Below the pieces are notes generated by a model. The model was not told the DNA's origin and did no database searches. It saw nothing but the letters and a program-made list of their open reading frames with translations. From Paralvinella palmiformis (taxonomy: Eukaryota; Annelida; Polychaeta; Terebellida; Alvinellidae): a stretch of DNA of 64,000 bases. Shown here piece after piece: positions 23,462 to 36,400 of this stretch (position 1 is the stretch's first letter; each line of letters begins with the position of its first letter). The stretch lies in the NCBI GenBank assembly GCA_025642065.1, contig JAODUP010000561.1, positions 62,001 to 126,000 of the forward strand, written 5' to 3'. The translations under genes were made by a program, and so were the position numbers.

Positions 23462-23556
23462 ATGTTTTACGGCCATTTTTGTGCACCAGATAGGCCAAAT
23501 GGACCGAGCGACCTTCAAATGTAATGAGGCGAAATCAAAGACGAGGCGCCCCATGA
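23462..23556 (-). repeat. SINE family A fragment (3' part)
   Basis: The minus strand carries CGCCTCATTACATTTGAAGG, TCGCTCGGTCCATTTGGCC and the GTGCACAAAAATGGCCGT tail. Its order matches 58573-58773. Confidence 0.8.
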
Positions 23557-24034
23557 TGTCTGGTAGGAATGTTGATTTTCTTATGATCAATGTTGCTGGG
23601 TAATGGTATTTTTTTTTCCAAAGCAATACTATATAAAGTATATAACCCAATTGCCACTGTCTTCAAATGTCTGTTTGTACAACGGGCAGGCGTCACGAAG
23701 CGACTACTATTAAAACTGGTTAGCTTAATTGCTATTAAAAGACTGACATCTGCGCTGAAGCAGACCGTAATAGCGCGTCATAGCTTCGGTACTGTTAAAA
23801 ATATATGTTAGCATTTTGTCTGCTGTTCTAACTATTGTAGTAATAACGTTCTCAATTGTTATTTATGACAAGCAGACTATGTCTAACCTTGAATGCAATA
23901 GTACAAACTGGACATAACTGGACCTAGGAAAGATATTTCTATTCCCACATACAACTAAGATGAACGTTATACGAATCTAAAGTTGTTATATAAAACACAC
24001 CAATCACGCGAGCTGTGTCCAGTGCGCTGAAGTG

Positions 24035-24209
24035 TTTCTATTCCTAGTTTGTGGTACTTATAATGCTTTAATAGCATACTGTGCTATATTCTTTTCGTGC
24101 TAAGACATGTGTAATGTCTCACAAGTCCCTAAGCCGCCAAGCCACCGTTCGAGATGCGATGAAAAGTTTCTATTCCTGAGTCAGTGGTACTTTCAGAGGG
24201 CACTGTGCT

Positions 24210-24212
<3 letters not shown>
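24035..24212 (+). repeat. Short direct repeats, including copy 2 of the 45 bp repeat
   Basis: TTTCTATTCCT with downstream TGGTACTT recurs at 24042 and 24167. The 45 bp repeat of 22928-22972 recurs at 24098-24142 between them. Confidence 0.6.

Positions 24213-24270
<58 letters not shown>
24212..24270. repeat. (AT)n microsatellite
   Basis: Perfect AT run of about 59 bp. Confidence 0.95.
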
Positions 24271-24272
<2 letters not shown>

Positions 24273-24566
24273 CAACTAAATATGATATCAACAGGCTAAT
24301 CTTTTTGCTGTTAAAGCTGGTAATATTGCAGTAATACAAACACTGTCATAATGTGTTGACTAATAAGTATTTATCTTATTCGGCCACTCGTTACAGTTAT
24401 AATGATCCTTCCGGGGCGTTTTCGGTTCATAATAATAGAGGTTATTGTAAGTTAAGGCAGAAGAACAGTAACTATATAAGAGTTATCTAGGCTTATAAAG
24501 TTACTAATATTACTGAAATACAATGTCATAAGACTTGGACACAATTGTGAACCATGGACAGCTTAC

Positions 24567-24791
24567 CTTTTTCTTGTATTCGGCAGAGTACACCCATTCA
24601 TCAATTACAGCCCTAATGTATTTGTTGACGGACTCCACGTCCACTCCTGCACAGATCACGTGATCATAGATGACACCAATAGAATGGTTGTCTGGTGTGA
24701 CGTCATTCAAGATTTCATATCCACGTCTGATTTGATTACAGTTGGCAAAGAAACCAGATTTGTCCACTAGAAAGTTAGTGCTATCCCATTC
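24567..24791 (-). CDS. Orphan 75-codon exon of an unrecognised gene
   Basis: An open 225 bp block in phase 0 at both ends, with a good acceptor (TTTTTATAG before GAATGG) and a consensus donor (AAAAAG then GTAAGC). The peptide is ordinary soluble-protein sequence: EWDSTNFLVDKSGFFANC near the start, DNHSIGVIYDHVICAGVDV in the middle and YIRAVIDEWVYSAEYKKK at the end. Codon content is unlike the flanking AT-rich repeats. I do not recognise the family. The end loosely resembles the last helix of periplasmic-binding-protein-type ligand domains, but that is not enough for a call. No partner exon was found on the minus strand nearby. It may belong to a gene with long introns or be a lone remnant. 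Confidence 0.6.
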
Positions 24792-24806
24792 CTATAAAAA
24801 TGACAA

Positions 24807-24813
24807 TATATAT

Positions 24814-24861
<48 letters not shown>

Positions 24862-24892
24862 ATATATATATATATAGCAAGCACGTTGCTAT

Positions 24893-24960
<68 letters not shown>
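24807..24960. repeat. (AT)n/(CT)n microsatellite cluster
   Basis: Three AT runs and a CT run (24893-24915) lie directly upstream of the orphan exon's acceptor. Confidence 0.95.
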
Positions 24961-24961
<1 letters not shown>

Positions 24962-25316
24962 TAACCATATAAGGACCCTAACATAGAAAATATTAACAGA
25001 TTTCTTTCTTTTTCAATTATTGATAATGTTTGATACGTAATTAACCGCATTATATGCTAAGAACACTGTAGTTTGGGAGTATTTAACAAAAGCACGATTT
25101 AGAGTACAAACAACTATATATTGGTGGTTCTGATAGTTTGGACTTTAATTAACAGGAATTCGTTGTATGCGTCCTTGTCATCCCAGTGCATTTTACATGA
25201 AATCTAAAGTAAAATACATTTCATATCGTGCCTCATTCTACTTGAATTGTCCTAAGGCGATTTGCATTTAAAATATATTTATAACATATTCTAGGATCAT
25301 ATAGCTCAAAGACGTT

Positions 25317-26290
25317 TTATAAATAAATACGGTGGTTTACAGAATATAAATAGGCTGATTCAAATAAGTGGGTTTCAAGAACCTTACAAAATATTTCTTT
25401 ACTTGCTGCGAGTTTAATATAATTAGTAAACTTCCACAGCTTCGAAACTGAGGCTCTCAGAGAATTATCTCCGTACACAGCTGTGTGGCTTTTTGGTGCC
25501 GTCAAAAGTGAACATAACTCACATCGCAGCACTCTCACCGGTATATATTTTTGGCTCAGATCGCTTAGGTATACTGATGCAGTACTTAGAACGGGCAAAA
25601 TAGGATCGTGTATAGTGATCGTACAGGAAGCTAGTGAAGGTAGAACAAAACTGGGGTCATACGTTCCCTTCCCGTATCGCCGTAGGCGGTTTGCCAGAGA
25701 GAGGTAGATATTATATAGCAATGCACTGCCTTAGTCCAGTTGAGAAATAATAACGGCTTGGATTAAAATTTTGGATGTCAGATTATTTAAGTAGGCCTAC
25801 TTAAAAAATTACTCATATAATAATTATTTGATAATAACTGGACTGACACAAAACATTCACCTCTTTCTTCAGTCTAGAATAGCATCCAATAGAAGCCCAA
25901 GATTTCTCACAGACATGAAAGAATTTATACAACTGAATCCTAGCTTAGCGCGAAGATTCTCAGTTTTCTTCACGTGTTGCTTGGATGAGAAATCAATTAA
26001 TTCGATCTTAGCCTTATTCAATTTCAGCATGTTGGTGTTCATCCAAATATTTATATCTGCAATAGAGGCTTCGATTGAAGATGAAATATCATCCCATTTA
26101 TATATTGGCTTTAAAGTTATGTATATTTGCCTATCATCAGTTTGACAATGATATTTAATGTTATTCTGTTTAATAGTTTCACCAACTGGTTTGGTATACA
26201 TAGAGTAATTCTTTGGTCTTAAAACGGATCCTTGTGATACACCAAAGGGAAGACCTACATCTGGTGATATTTTATCCGCGAGAGAAACAC
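25317..26290 (-). pseudogene. CR1/L2-like LINE relic (RT end and C-terminus)
   Basis: Frame 25869-26201 carries late RT blocks: a degenerate catalytic box QTDDRQ in place of (Y/F)ADDTQ, then WMNTNMLKLNKAK, ELIDFSSKQ and SVRNLGLLLDA. A GVSQGSVLRP-type block precedes it near 26240-26265. Frame 25317-25721 carries the usual LINE C-terminus (YLSDLSQKYIPVRVLR, then YGDNSLRAS and KLWKFTNYIK, and THLFESAY). The two are separated by frame breaks around 25720-25870. Dead copy. Confidence 0.85.
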
Positions 26291-29200
26291 TGATTTCTTA
26301 AGTTAACCCCTTCCTCGAGTTAAGCTTATCAGTGTACTGCACTAAAACCAAATTCGGTATAAAAAATATATCTACTTGCTTGATTTTTTTTTTTAATTGC
26401 TTCAAAATGGCATAATTTACCTGATAAGAAAGTATATAGAATGTACTGCTGCTATAAGTACATTTAAAAATAAAAATTGAGAAACACAAATAACCCCGTA
26501 TTGAGCAATGGCTCTGCTAAACAGGTGCTGTCAGAAAATTTGTCTATATAATTAGTATATTTCACGAGATGATCGAAATGTAGCAATTAAGAATTAACTT
26601 AGTCAATTAACTCACAAAGTTCTTCTATATAAATGGGGGGGGGGGGATATTGACTTTGTTCATTTTTACATCCTTGAATCCCATCGCATCCACAAAATAC
26701 AGAACATGACGACCTGACAACTTAACAAGGGCATCTTAAGACCGCATCATATCATCTTTAGAACATTAAGTGGAACGTGCCATTTAGAGATTTAATGGAG
26801 AAATGCGGTAAATGACACTCATCACATATATCTGACCTATAGTAAGTATATTATAAATATGTTAGTTTATTTTGAACTATGCACATATTTCAAACAATAG
26901 ACAATTATCAAGTTCATATGTTCTATATATGTCTGAGGCAAACACCAAGACGCGTCCGTAATCCCAGCATTTGTTAATATACCGTACGTCAATAATGGTC
27001 AGTCTATCATATATATTTACTGAGATAAGTGTTAGCCTAATATCACACCCTCCCAACATTTAGTGGAACAATTAGTTTAATCTCAGTAAGCAATCAACTA
27101 CATTAAAATAATAACATTTCTAGCGCATGCCAATTAATACCTTATTACCTTTACCCGCTTGGTTACCCCTCCCCCCCCCCAAACCCAGTTAGGCTCAATC
27201 GTATGCTGATAGGACCATGACGAGTTGATGATTGAATTATAATATATAATATTTAACAACAACTTGTATGCCACAATACATATAATACAACAGTAAAACA
27301 AAAAGTAGTTGTAAAACAGCATCATTTACATTCACAGCAAGACCTACTAATACTTCCAACCAATAACAACAGTATGTGGCGCTCCTAGTGAATAAGTACG
27401 AAAACAAGTTTGACGCAGTTTAGTAAGCAATGTTACACGTTACACGGCGAAGGTAGTTATTACTGAAATGTTTGTGTTGTATGAATGGATTGATATAATT
27501 CAGCGCTAGTATTAATGTCACTTAAGCTTTAGTCGGATAGCTTTCATCTATATACGTAGATTGTGACATTTACTCGGTCCCAGAATCTCCATTACTCATT
27601 TACTGAGTGAGTCGGTGCGCTGTCTAAAGCCGTCAAGTAAAATAGTTAAATACAGAAAATACAATTATTGACAACCCATTTTACGCCTGGCTTCCAAAAC
27701 TCTAATATACATTGATAAATATATCCTTAGTGGATCATAAGAATTCTATTAAATAATAATGTATTGTCTGTATAAGAAATAACTAATTCAGGTGAACTTA
27801 GAGACGTAAATAGGCCGTCTATTAGAGTTTGTCGATTAGTCGCTAGGGGCGTTGCTGGTGATAAAGTATCGGAGATTCTGGTTAAATTGAAATAGAAGTG
27901 TGTATTCCAAACTTCAATAGTAACAACGTGAGAGTATTATATTCAGGAAAAATATAATGGCTAAATATAGTAAATGTCTGTTTTGTTTAGATAGTTCAAT
28001 ACACCAACATAATTGATATGCACACAGGATTCATCATTTCATGCATGTAAACTCAAATCCCCATCTATGCCTATGGAGACTCGGACACAAATGTGTGTGT
28101 GTGTGTTATTAATAAATTGCATGACAAAGCAATTTTATTTTCCCCCATTATAATTATTTTAGGGTCACTAGACGTATGCCAGATCTGTCTCCAATATATA
28201 TTGTGGTGACTGGATTTCAAACTTCATCATAAGTCATAAACCATTTTATAAGTAATCCAATTATTACATTCTTGATATGACTCTGGCACAATATATTATT
28301 TTCCAAGTCACCTCTTCACGTATTATCTCCATTTGAGATCATGAGAACAACCACAACATCACATAATCCAGGAAAACCAATCAATACTTCATTTAGAAAA
28401 TCACCTTAAAAATGGAATTAAAATTTCAATATTTCTGACATACCATTACAAGCTTTCTATATCTGTTGTTATGGCTTCAGAGATTATAAACAAAGGACTG
28501 AAAATTAGTGGTCACCAACTCGCCCCCTGGTGACTATTTGTTGGTGACTGAGTGCAACTGTTTTATTCAGAATTACTATTGGACTTCATAAAGTCAAGAT
28601 TACTAATATACCGAATGTGTATGGGACATAGTGGTAGCTTATGCGATACTGCTGTGTCCATGTGTTGCGGACACCCCTCTCACCTTCTGATCTATTTTTC
28701 TTGGGAAAGCCTGCCTGGACACTCGAATCGGACAATTGAATCCAGAATTTTACAACCCAGGTTCATAAAATTCAGGACTCGACTGGCTGATTCGCATACA
28801 CACATGTAGAATCATGCTCGTATCACTCTGAGATGTATGTTTACACGTTTTCTATTTTTATTCGGATTCGCATACCGCGTATATGGAATTTATGCTTTAG
28901 TCATTGACTCACGTCAAATAATTTAAGTTTTGGCTGGTAGGATTTCTTGCTGTATTCAGAGGAGTTCGGTTTAGATGACATTGACAAAAAATAATACTTG
29001 GATAATCTGTTATCGAATTGCCGAAAGTTGCTGCATTTTCGGAATTGTTTATTGCTGTCCACCAAAAAAGCCAAGACAACGAAGTGTAGATAAGGATCTT
29101 GGCTATGTAGAAAGGTGACACATGATGGTAATCGTATAACTTTAGCCCAGCAGAAGCTGGCGATAATCAGGTTGGGGAGTGTGGACCATGAGGAAACAGT

Positions 29201-30467
29201 TTAAAGTATTTGGGTCCTCTCTAGTTGGAGTGGGTCTTTTAATTTCAATGGGGCCCTTGAATATATCTTTTTTAAACACAGGGGGGTAAGACATAACATA
29301 CGTAATGAAGGGGCCTCTTGAGGCCTAAATCCAGCCCTTCAGATCAACATAACATTCAGGAAGATCTTATTCTTCAGCTTCCAAATGTAGATGAGGTGGA
29401 GGAAGTTGGGATGGGAATAATGGCATAACGACGATGATTTGAAGTTGGGTGTTGACTTGAATTTGGAGGAATATGTAATCTGTATTATTAGTGTTCCTTT
29501 TTTAATCTGACAGTCAGGCATGTACCGATATATTTTCTCTATTTGAGCTAAATAAAAGTTTGTTCTTGTTGGGGTGTAGATTATGTTATTTTTCCACCTG
29601 TCACTGTGGTGGTTGGTTCATAAATCCCTCCTGAAAAGACCTCATATTACTTGAAATATACCTGAGAATCACTCATAAAGGGTACAATCCAAAAGTTTCT
29701 CTGGGAATGGTTTTATAGAACCCCCTGCAGTATTTGGCTCGGTGGTTTCTCTATTCCCCTTTCAGGGCCACTAACACTGAATAAGGGCCACTAACTTCCA
29801 AATGTTAGTGGCCCTGTGGGCCACTAACTTATTTGTCCCAATCTGTACCCCTGTATACAGCCAACTTGTGAATGTTTTAAAGTAATAATTTGATTATAAT
29901 AAATAACATTCCCTGACTATAGCATATACTGATGGATATATATTATATATATGTGTGTGTGTGTGTATACTTGAATATATTTCTCCCATAGTTTATACAT
30001 ACTTTGAAAGTGTATACATGTATACGCCTGCCTTGTTTTAGTATAATGTTTGTTGTATTAACATGCAGCAAGATCTGTTTAAGAAAGCACCATTTGAACT
30101 CTGAGGTGACACTGTCTGTTATTTTTCTTATTATTTTTGTTTACTGAATTGGTTGGACCAGTTTTATTAATGGAAGTAGTCCCATAAGACAGGTTGATAT
30201 TAGCATATGTTTAATATATATTTACTGTGTTAAATTTTACAATTAAAAGTTTTAATTGAACATTAATTTCAAAATATTAAAACCTTAATAAAACTTTAAT
30301 AAAAACATGCTACATAACCAAGCAAATACTGCCATTTTATACATTTATTAACTCCTTAAATAAAAAAATATGAATTATCAGAAATACATTTGGTGAATCC
30401 AAGTAAAACCTAGAATTTATTATCCACAGGTATACATTATTGAGCAACATTGATATCTAGATATACG
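26291..30467. other. Spacer upstream of the P450 gene
   Basis: No gene is recognised in about 4 kb. It includes a G10 run (26635-26646), short GT tracts (28092; 29951) and a hairpin cluster at 29765-29828. The first P450 coding exon is preceded by an acceptor-like TTATTATCCACAG ending at 30429, so a non-coding 5' exon is likely somewhere here. Confidence 0.5.
29765..29828. repeat. GGGCCACTAAC repeat cluster with perfect hairpin
   Basis: The 11-mer GGGCCACTAAC occurs directly at 29765-29775, 29785-29795 and 29818-29828, and inverted at 29804-29814. The middle pair forms a perfect 11 bp stem with an 8 nt loop. Confidence 0.85.
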
Positions 30468-33400
30468 ATGGCTTGGAGCAGTATTTGGTCTCACTTCAGC
30501 AACAGTCCTAGTGTTCCATTGCTAACAGTTGGTGTGTTGTCACTGGTTTGGTATGTGACATCTATACTCAATGATAAACGACCACCTTTCCCTTGGATCA
30601 GACTGCCATTGATTGGAAATATTATTTGTAAGCTAATATTTCTCATGTTCTATCAACATAAGAAAGTTTGAAGGTTTTTGCTAATAATTATAAACATGAA
30701 GTTGCTACTCATTCCCATTTATAGCATATTTGTTTTCTTTTTCTGATGGATCCATGACTGATAAATTTGATATAAAATACTTACTATTAAATATAATTCC
30801 ACCATCTATCATTTACTGTTTAATTGCTGTTTGGTTAACCATGAATTTGTTTTCTACTTTCAGCTCTGCAATTTTCAAAAGAAAAAGCTTTTGTTTTGTT
30901 TTATAAAACCTCGAAGAAGCCAGAATATGATAAAGTGTTTATGATTAAAATTGGTAACTATAAGATCAATTGACATTCTGTGTTTAACTGTATAATAGCC
31001 TTTAATGGTAAAACAACATCTAACTTTATACTTAATTTGGTGATTTGTTTATTGAGGTTTGTAAAAAACAGTACTTAATTTTTACGGTTATAGAAAACTG
31101 TTGTTTTGATAAATTGTTAGTTGTTTCATTCCAATTTCAAATCTTGTAGGAAATTTTAAAAGATTATTTTTAAGACAGTGTATTTTATTCTACAGGGGGT
31201 CTAGAATTTTGTGTTATCAATCACATAGAACTTGCAAGAGAAGCTTTAATGAAAAAGCAAGTGGATTTTGCAGACCGACTACCAATCTATTCATGTAAGC
31301 TGAATAATTTTTTTTAAATAAGTGTACATATAAAAACATAAACAAGCAAGCAGTGAGAGTTATTGAAATGAAAAAATTGTCTTATTATCATATTTTCTTT
31401 TCATGTTATTAGTTAGTAATAAAGTAATGATTGTTTTTTTTTCCAGTGATGGAGATATCTCAAGGTGGTAAAAGTATAGCATTGGGTCAGTATGGGCCAG
31501 AGTGGAGATTTCTCAGAAAGGTGGCACATCAGGCATTGAGGTTTGTAAAACCAGCACCATAAAAAAGTTGTTTGGAGAAATTGGCAGGGTTGCAAAAAAA
31601 TTTTAAATAAAGTTTTTTGGTTTAAACCATTCTTGTTTGATTTAAATCAATTAAAAAAACAAGTTAAACATTTCCAAAGACACAAAACTGATGAAGACAT
31701 TTTTATATTTTATTTATCTTTATCAGTTCAAGAACATTGGTTTAACAGTTTGTATATGAACACAAGTTTTCCTGCTCAGTTTGGAGTGTACTAGACTAAA
31801 CGTAGAAAAAACATGTTCCACACCAGCACTAGATGAAAAAGCACCTGGAACAAAGTGTTAACATGGAATTATCCAAATGGCTTTTCTGTGATTTCTTCAA
31901 GTTTGTCCTTGCATTCTGACTGCATCAATTCATAGACTTCATTGAGAAGTTTGTCATTGACACATTGGCAATTAGGAGGACGTAACCCAGGCAAAACATT
32001 GACAGGAGTTTGATAAATTATGGGTGTTCAGCGATGGAGCATGGATAATTGGTAGCACAGATAAAGCACACAATTTGATTGTTGATGGCTGCTTTCTCAC
32101 TTGCACTTGTCTGCGTGACAAAGTTAGCGAGAGTCACTGCATCGTGTTTCTGCACCTTTGCCAGCGGTAATGAGATTGCAGATGCAGCACGTTTGACTTG
32201 ACCTGGTATATGGATAACAGCTGGAGATATATGAGTGGTACTGATATCAACTGTGTGTATATATGTGCAAGAATCATAATGCTGCTTCATTCTGATGACA
32301 AGTCCCTGCATTTCTTGCACTTAGCCCGACAACCTGCTTTCCCCACACCTTTAGTTTTATTAAAGTATAACCACACACAATCCTGTTTTCTGTCACACTT
32401 TGTAAAGTTGGCAAGTATGAATATATACTGATAAAATACCAGCTGTAAATTACACAATAGAGTAGTCTCAAAATTGTCACACAGTTTAACAGCATCAAGA
32501 AAACTTGTATTCAGCACGAGATAACTATCAATAATGAACCTTGCTTTGTTTTTTAGGGAGAATCCCCAGGCTGTAAATCTATGTAAACGCTCTCCTTATA
32601 TATACACATCCTGGCTAAACAAACAAGTGCCTAACATTAACTGAATATGCCCCTAAATGTATAGAAAAGATGTCGCTTCACGTGTCAAATCAGCCCCAAA
32701 TTAATCCAATTTACCACATTGAAGAAGTGTGGCTTCACTTGTCACCTTCTATTGTGTTCATCTCCCAAGATCATTCCAACCAGAGAATTGGGAGAATTGT
32801 CACTGATTAGTATAACTTGTTAGACTACATTGTGTTGAAAATTAATCATCTAACTATATAAGTAACAATTTATCTTAAATAAAACTTCATGTTTTGTAGT
32901 GCAAATTAATTGATAAATCCCATGTTTATAAAATAAGCAATAAAAATAAATACAATAATCATTAAAAAAAAACATTAAAAAATCAAAAGGTGCGATTTTT
33001 TGCAGCGATTTAAATCAAACAACCCAAATACATTGGTATTTGTTGCATCCCAATATCAAACCTAATACAATTCAAACTAAGTTTTATTTTATTTCCGTTC
33101 AGTATATAGATAACGGCAATACTGTCAAATATATTTAGGCTGTTTCAATTTTTAAGATATTTTTGGGATGGTATTTAAAAAATCAATTTCTAGCTTGTTC
33201 TCATTTATGATAAAAATGGCATTAGTAGATGGTGATCATTTAATAAACATGAAAAATACTAAATAATGAAATCTACTTATTTAATTTATTATACATGATT
33301 ATTTGCTGATTAACTTAAATTTACGAGCTGTTTGTAGAGATTATTTCAAATAACCATGATACAATTTGTTAATTAATGCCATGTTTTAAAATTATTAATT

Positions 33401-36400
33401 TGTTATGTTTCAAATTTTAGGAATTTTGCTTCCGGAGAAAAGCTTGAAAATGTGGTCCAGAAAGTGACAAATCAAGCAATTGATTTGTTAAAAGGAAAAG
33501 GCAATGAAGCATTTGTCATCAAGCCAGTATTAGAACTTGTTCAGTTTAATATCTTCACTGGCCTGTTGTTTGGAAAAGAGTAAGTTGTGTGGCTTTGTAA
33601 TCTTCCAGGTAACATATAACAACACCTGGTGGTAATTTACATACTTCCATTGAACAACATTATTTTAATTAGTTTAACAATAACAAAACATATATCAGCT
33701 TACATTTTTACTAATAATGAATGGAGAACATGTTCCAGTAAATTGGCAAATATTTTGTTGGTCCAGAAATACCTTAACATGTCGTAGTTGTGCCATTGTT
33801 ATCACAATGTGATGCATACCTTCATTTCATCGGATAAAATTATGGTGATACTTATTATATATCTGTGCATGTTTCATCCCTCAACAAAAGCTTGATTGTC
33901 TCATTTTTCTTGGGTGTATCTACTAAGCCACATATCCTATGTAAGACCAGCACCTACAGTAATAGTGCTGTCATTTATTTTTCTTGATATGTCCTATGTA
34001 CTCATCTGAAGTATATCAGTATTTCATGTTGAAGTAAATGATTGCTTCCCATATAACCAATCTGTGCAAAATCAATATATTGATTATGCTGAACTTGCAC
34101 TCAGCCTTCATTCAATGTATCAGATCACCAAAAATCAATTTTTTTGTAGAATTTCATAACTTAATGCTGATAATGCAGTTATCATTTTTGGATATTAACC
34201 TTCCCTATAACACCAAAATCGTTTCCCCGAAAAATATTGATATTAATCAGAGTTGATAACACTTGTGTAAGATTTGAGGCACTATTTCCACTGAGGTTGC
34301 TGGATGGCAGTGTATTATGTTTTATCAGTTTGATTTATATTTTGTTGACAAAAGTAGAAAAATATCCAATTACAATAAAATACATTTCTTAATCAAATAA
34401 CATGAGATTTTACTTAATCAATTAGAGTGTAACATAAAGAATTAAAATAATGTCAACAACAGTAGAGCAAGCCACGTCACATGATTTGTCATAAGAGTTG
34501 TATCAAAATTGGAGACTCAATTGTCTATTTCTTGTCAGATGCTGATATCCGAATTTTTGTCTTGACTTTCTAAATTTATCAAAATTGTTAGTCATAATTA
34601 TGTTTTGGCTCATGTGCTATCTTTCTTAAAGAATAGGTCTTTTGGGAAATAAAAATATTCTTCCTTATGAGGTAACCCAAAATAGATATAATATTTGTTT
34701 AGCTGTTATTTTGTTTATGTGTTGTTTCATGTAAACAAACACATGCAAAGTATTATAATCACATTCATCTTAACTGATACCTCTATAATTATTCTATATA
34801 TAATTTTGGTATTAATATTCATGGATTTCACGGTTATGATATCACCCTTATCAGGGTGTCTTGGTTCAAGTAATATGGTGATTGTACATTTAGTGTGAAA
34901 TAGGTTACTGGCAGATATTAGAAATACGTTGTCTCTTGAAAATTTCAAATCCATTCTATAAACACACCTGTTCAAGGTTGCTTTCACAGATAAATAATAG
35001 TTAACTTTTAAATCTCTTATAGGATTTTAACAGACATATTATTTGGGTATTATTTTATTACATTATATTTTGACAGAACCTTTGAATGGCTCCTGCTATT
35101 AAGGGTGCTTTATTAAATATATTCATTATTATTATTATTATAAATGGAAATTTGAGAGTCACTATTTTCCTGTCATGTAGGAGCTAATTAAAGTAAGATG
35201 TCACTGTGATGATGTACCCAATTAAATATAAACAAAGTCCCCATTTTGTGATAACACGATCCTCTCAGCTTTTGGAAGTTGTTTTTCAATGATACAGGGG
35301 TTGAAGACTGTACGTTTCATGGACTCTGTACATGAAATGGCACCAGGTCCATTATAGAGAGCATTATATGCAGACTTAGCCCACTCATCTAGTGGTAATT
35401 GAGTATAAACATCATATTTTCATTAGTGGTAAAGCACAAGTTAAATTTTTGCTAACATGAACAGTACCAAATTGTTAAAATCTATGTTTTTACCTGCTAA
35501 TAACAGTTAAAATGAATACCTCCAAATTGTTTTTGGCTCTACTGGTTATGAATGTAAGCACTCATGATTAATAATACATCTATGAGATTCATTATCATTT
35601 GCTTACAGATATGACTTTGATGATCCAGAGTTCAAGCAATTTATGAATGCAACACGTGATGCATTAGATGCATTTGGTTCAGGTTTAGCAGCTGATGTCT
35701 TCCCATGGCTGAGATTCTTCCCTTTCCAGAGTTCTGGACTGAAACGTCTAAAACATATGATAAACATATTTTTGGAGCTAATGGAAAAGGAGCTGAAAGA
35801 ACACAAGGAAACATTTGATGCTGGTAAATAGTTAGCCCGGTATTAACTGAACACCTATGATTTCTACTTAAAACAATTAAAATACAGTTCCAATTCCGAT
35901 ATTTAGGAGTTTCAGGCAACTTAATTAACAAATTTAATTCTGTGTATATTAGTATTACCTATATTATTATTACTTTATATTTAATGTATACGATCTGCAA
36001 ACACGTTTCATGTAATATACTCTATGTTTAATTCTTCGAGCACAGATAATTTACGTGATCTGACAGATTATCTTTTGATGGAACAACGAGAATTGGAGAA
36101 AGAAGATGACAAAGCTAAGGAGATGCTGTCTGACCTATATCTTGTTATGATATTATTTGATATCTTTGGAGGTAAGCATAATATAGATAATGTTTTTTGA
36201 TCAAATGTGGTATGTGTAATAATAATAAAAATAATAAAATGTTTGATCATTATTAGCCTTTCATATGTTTCACTTGAATAAAATATGGTGAAGCTAAATA
36301 TGATTTGATTATGTTATATGAAATGAGTTCAAGGCAAATTTCAGTGATAGCTATTACATCGCAGTTGAGAACATATATACAACACAGCTGTATATATCAC

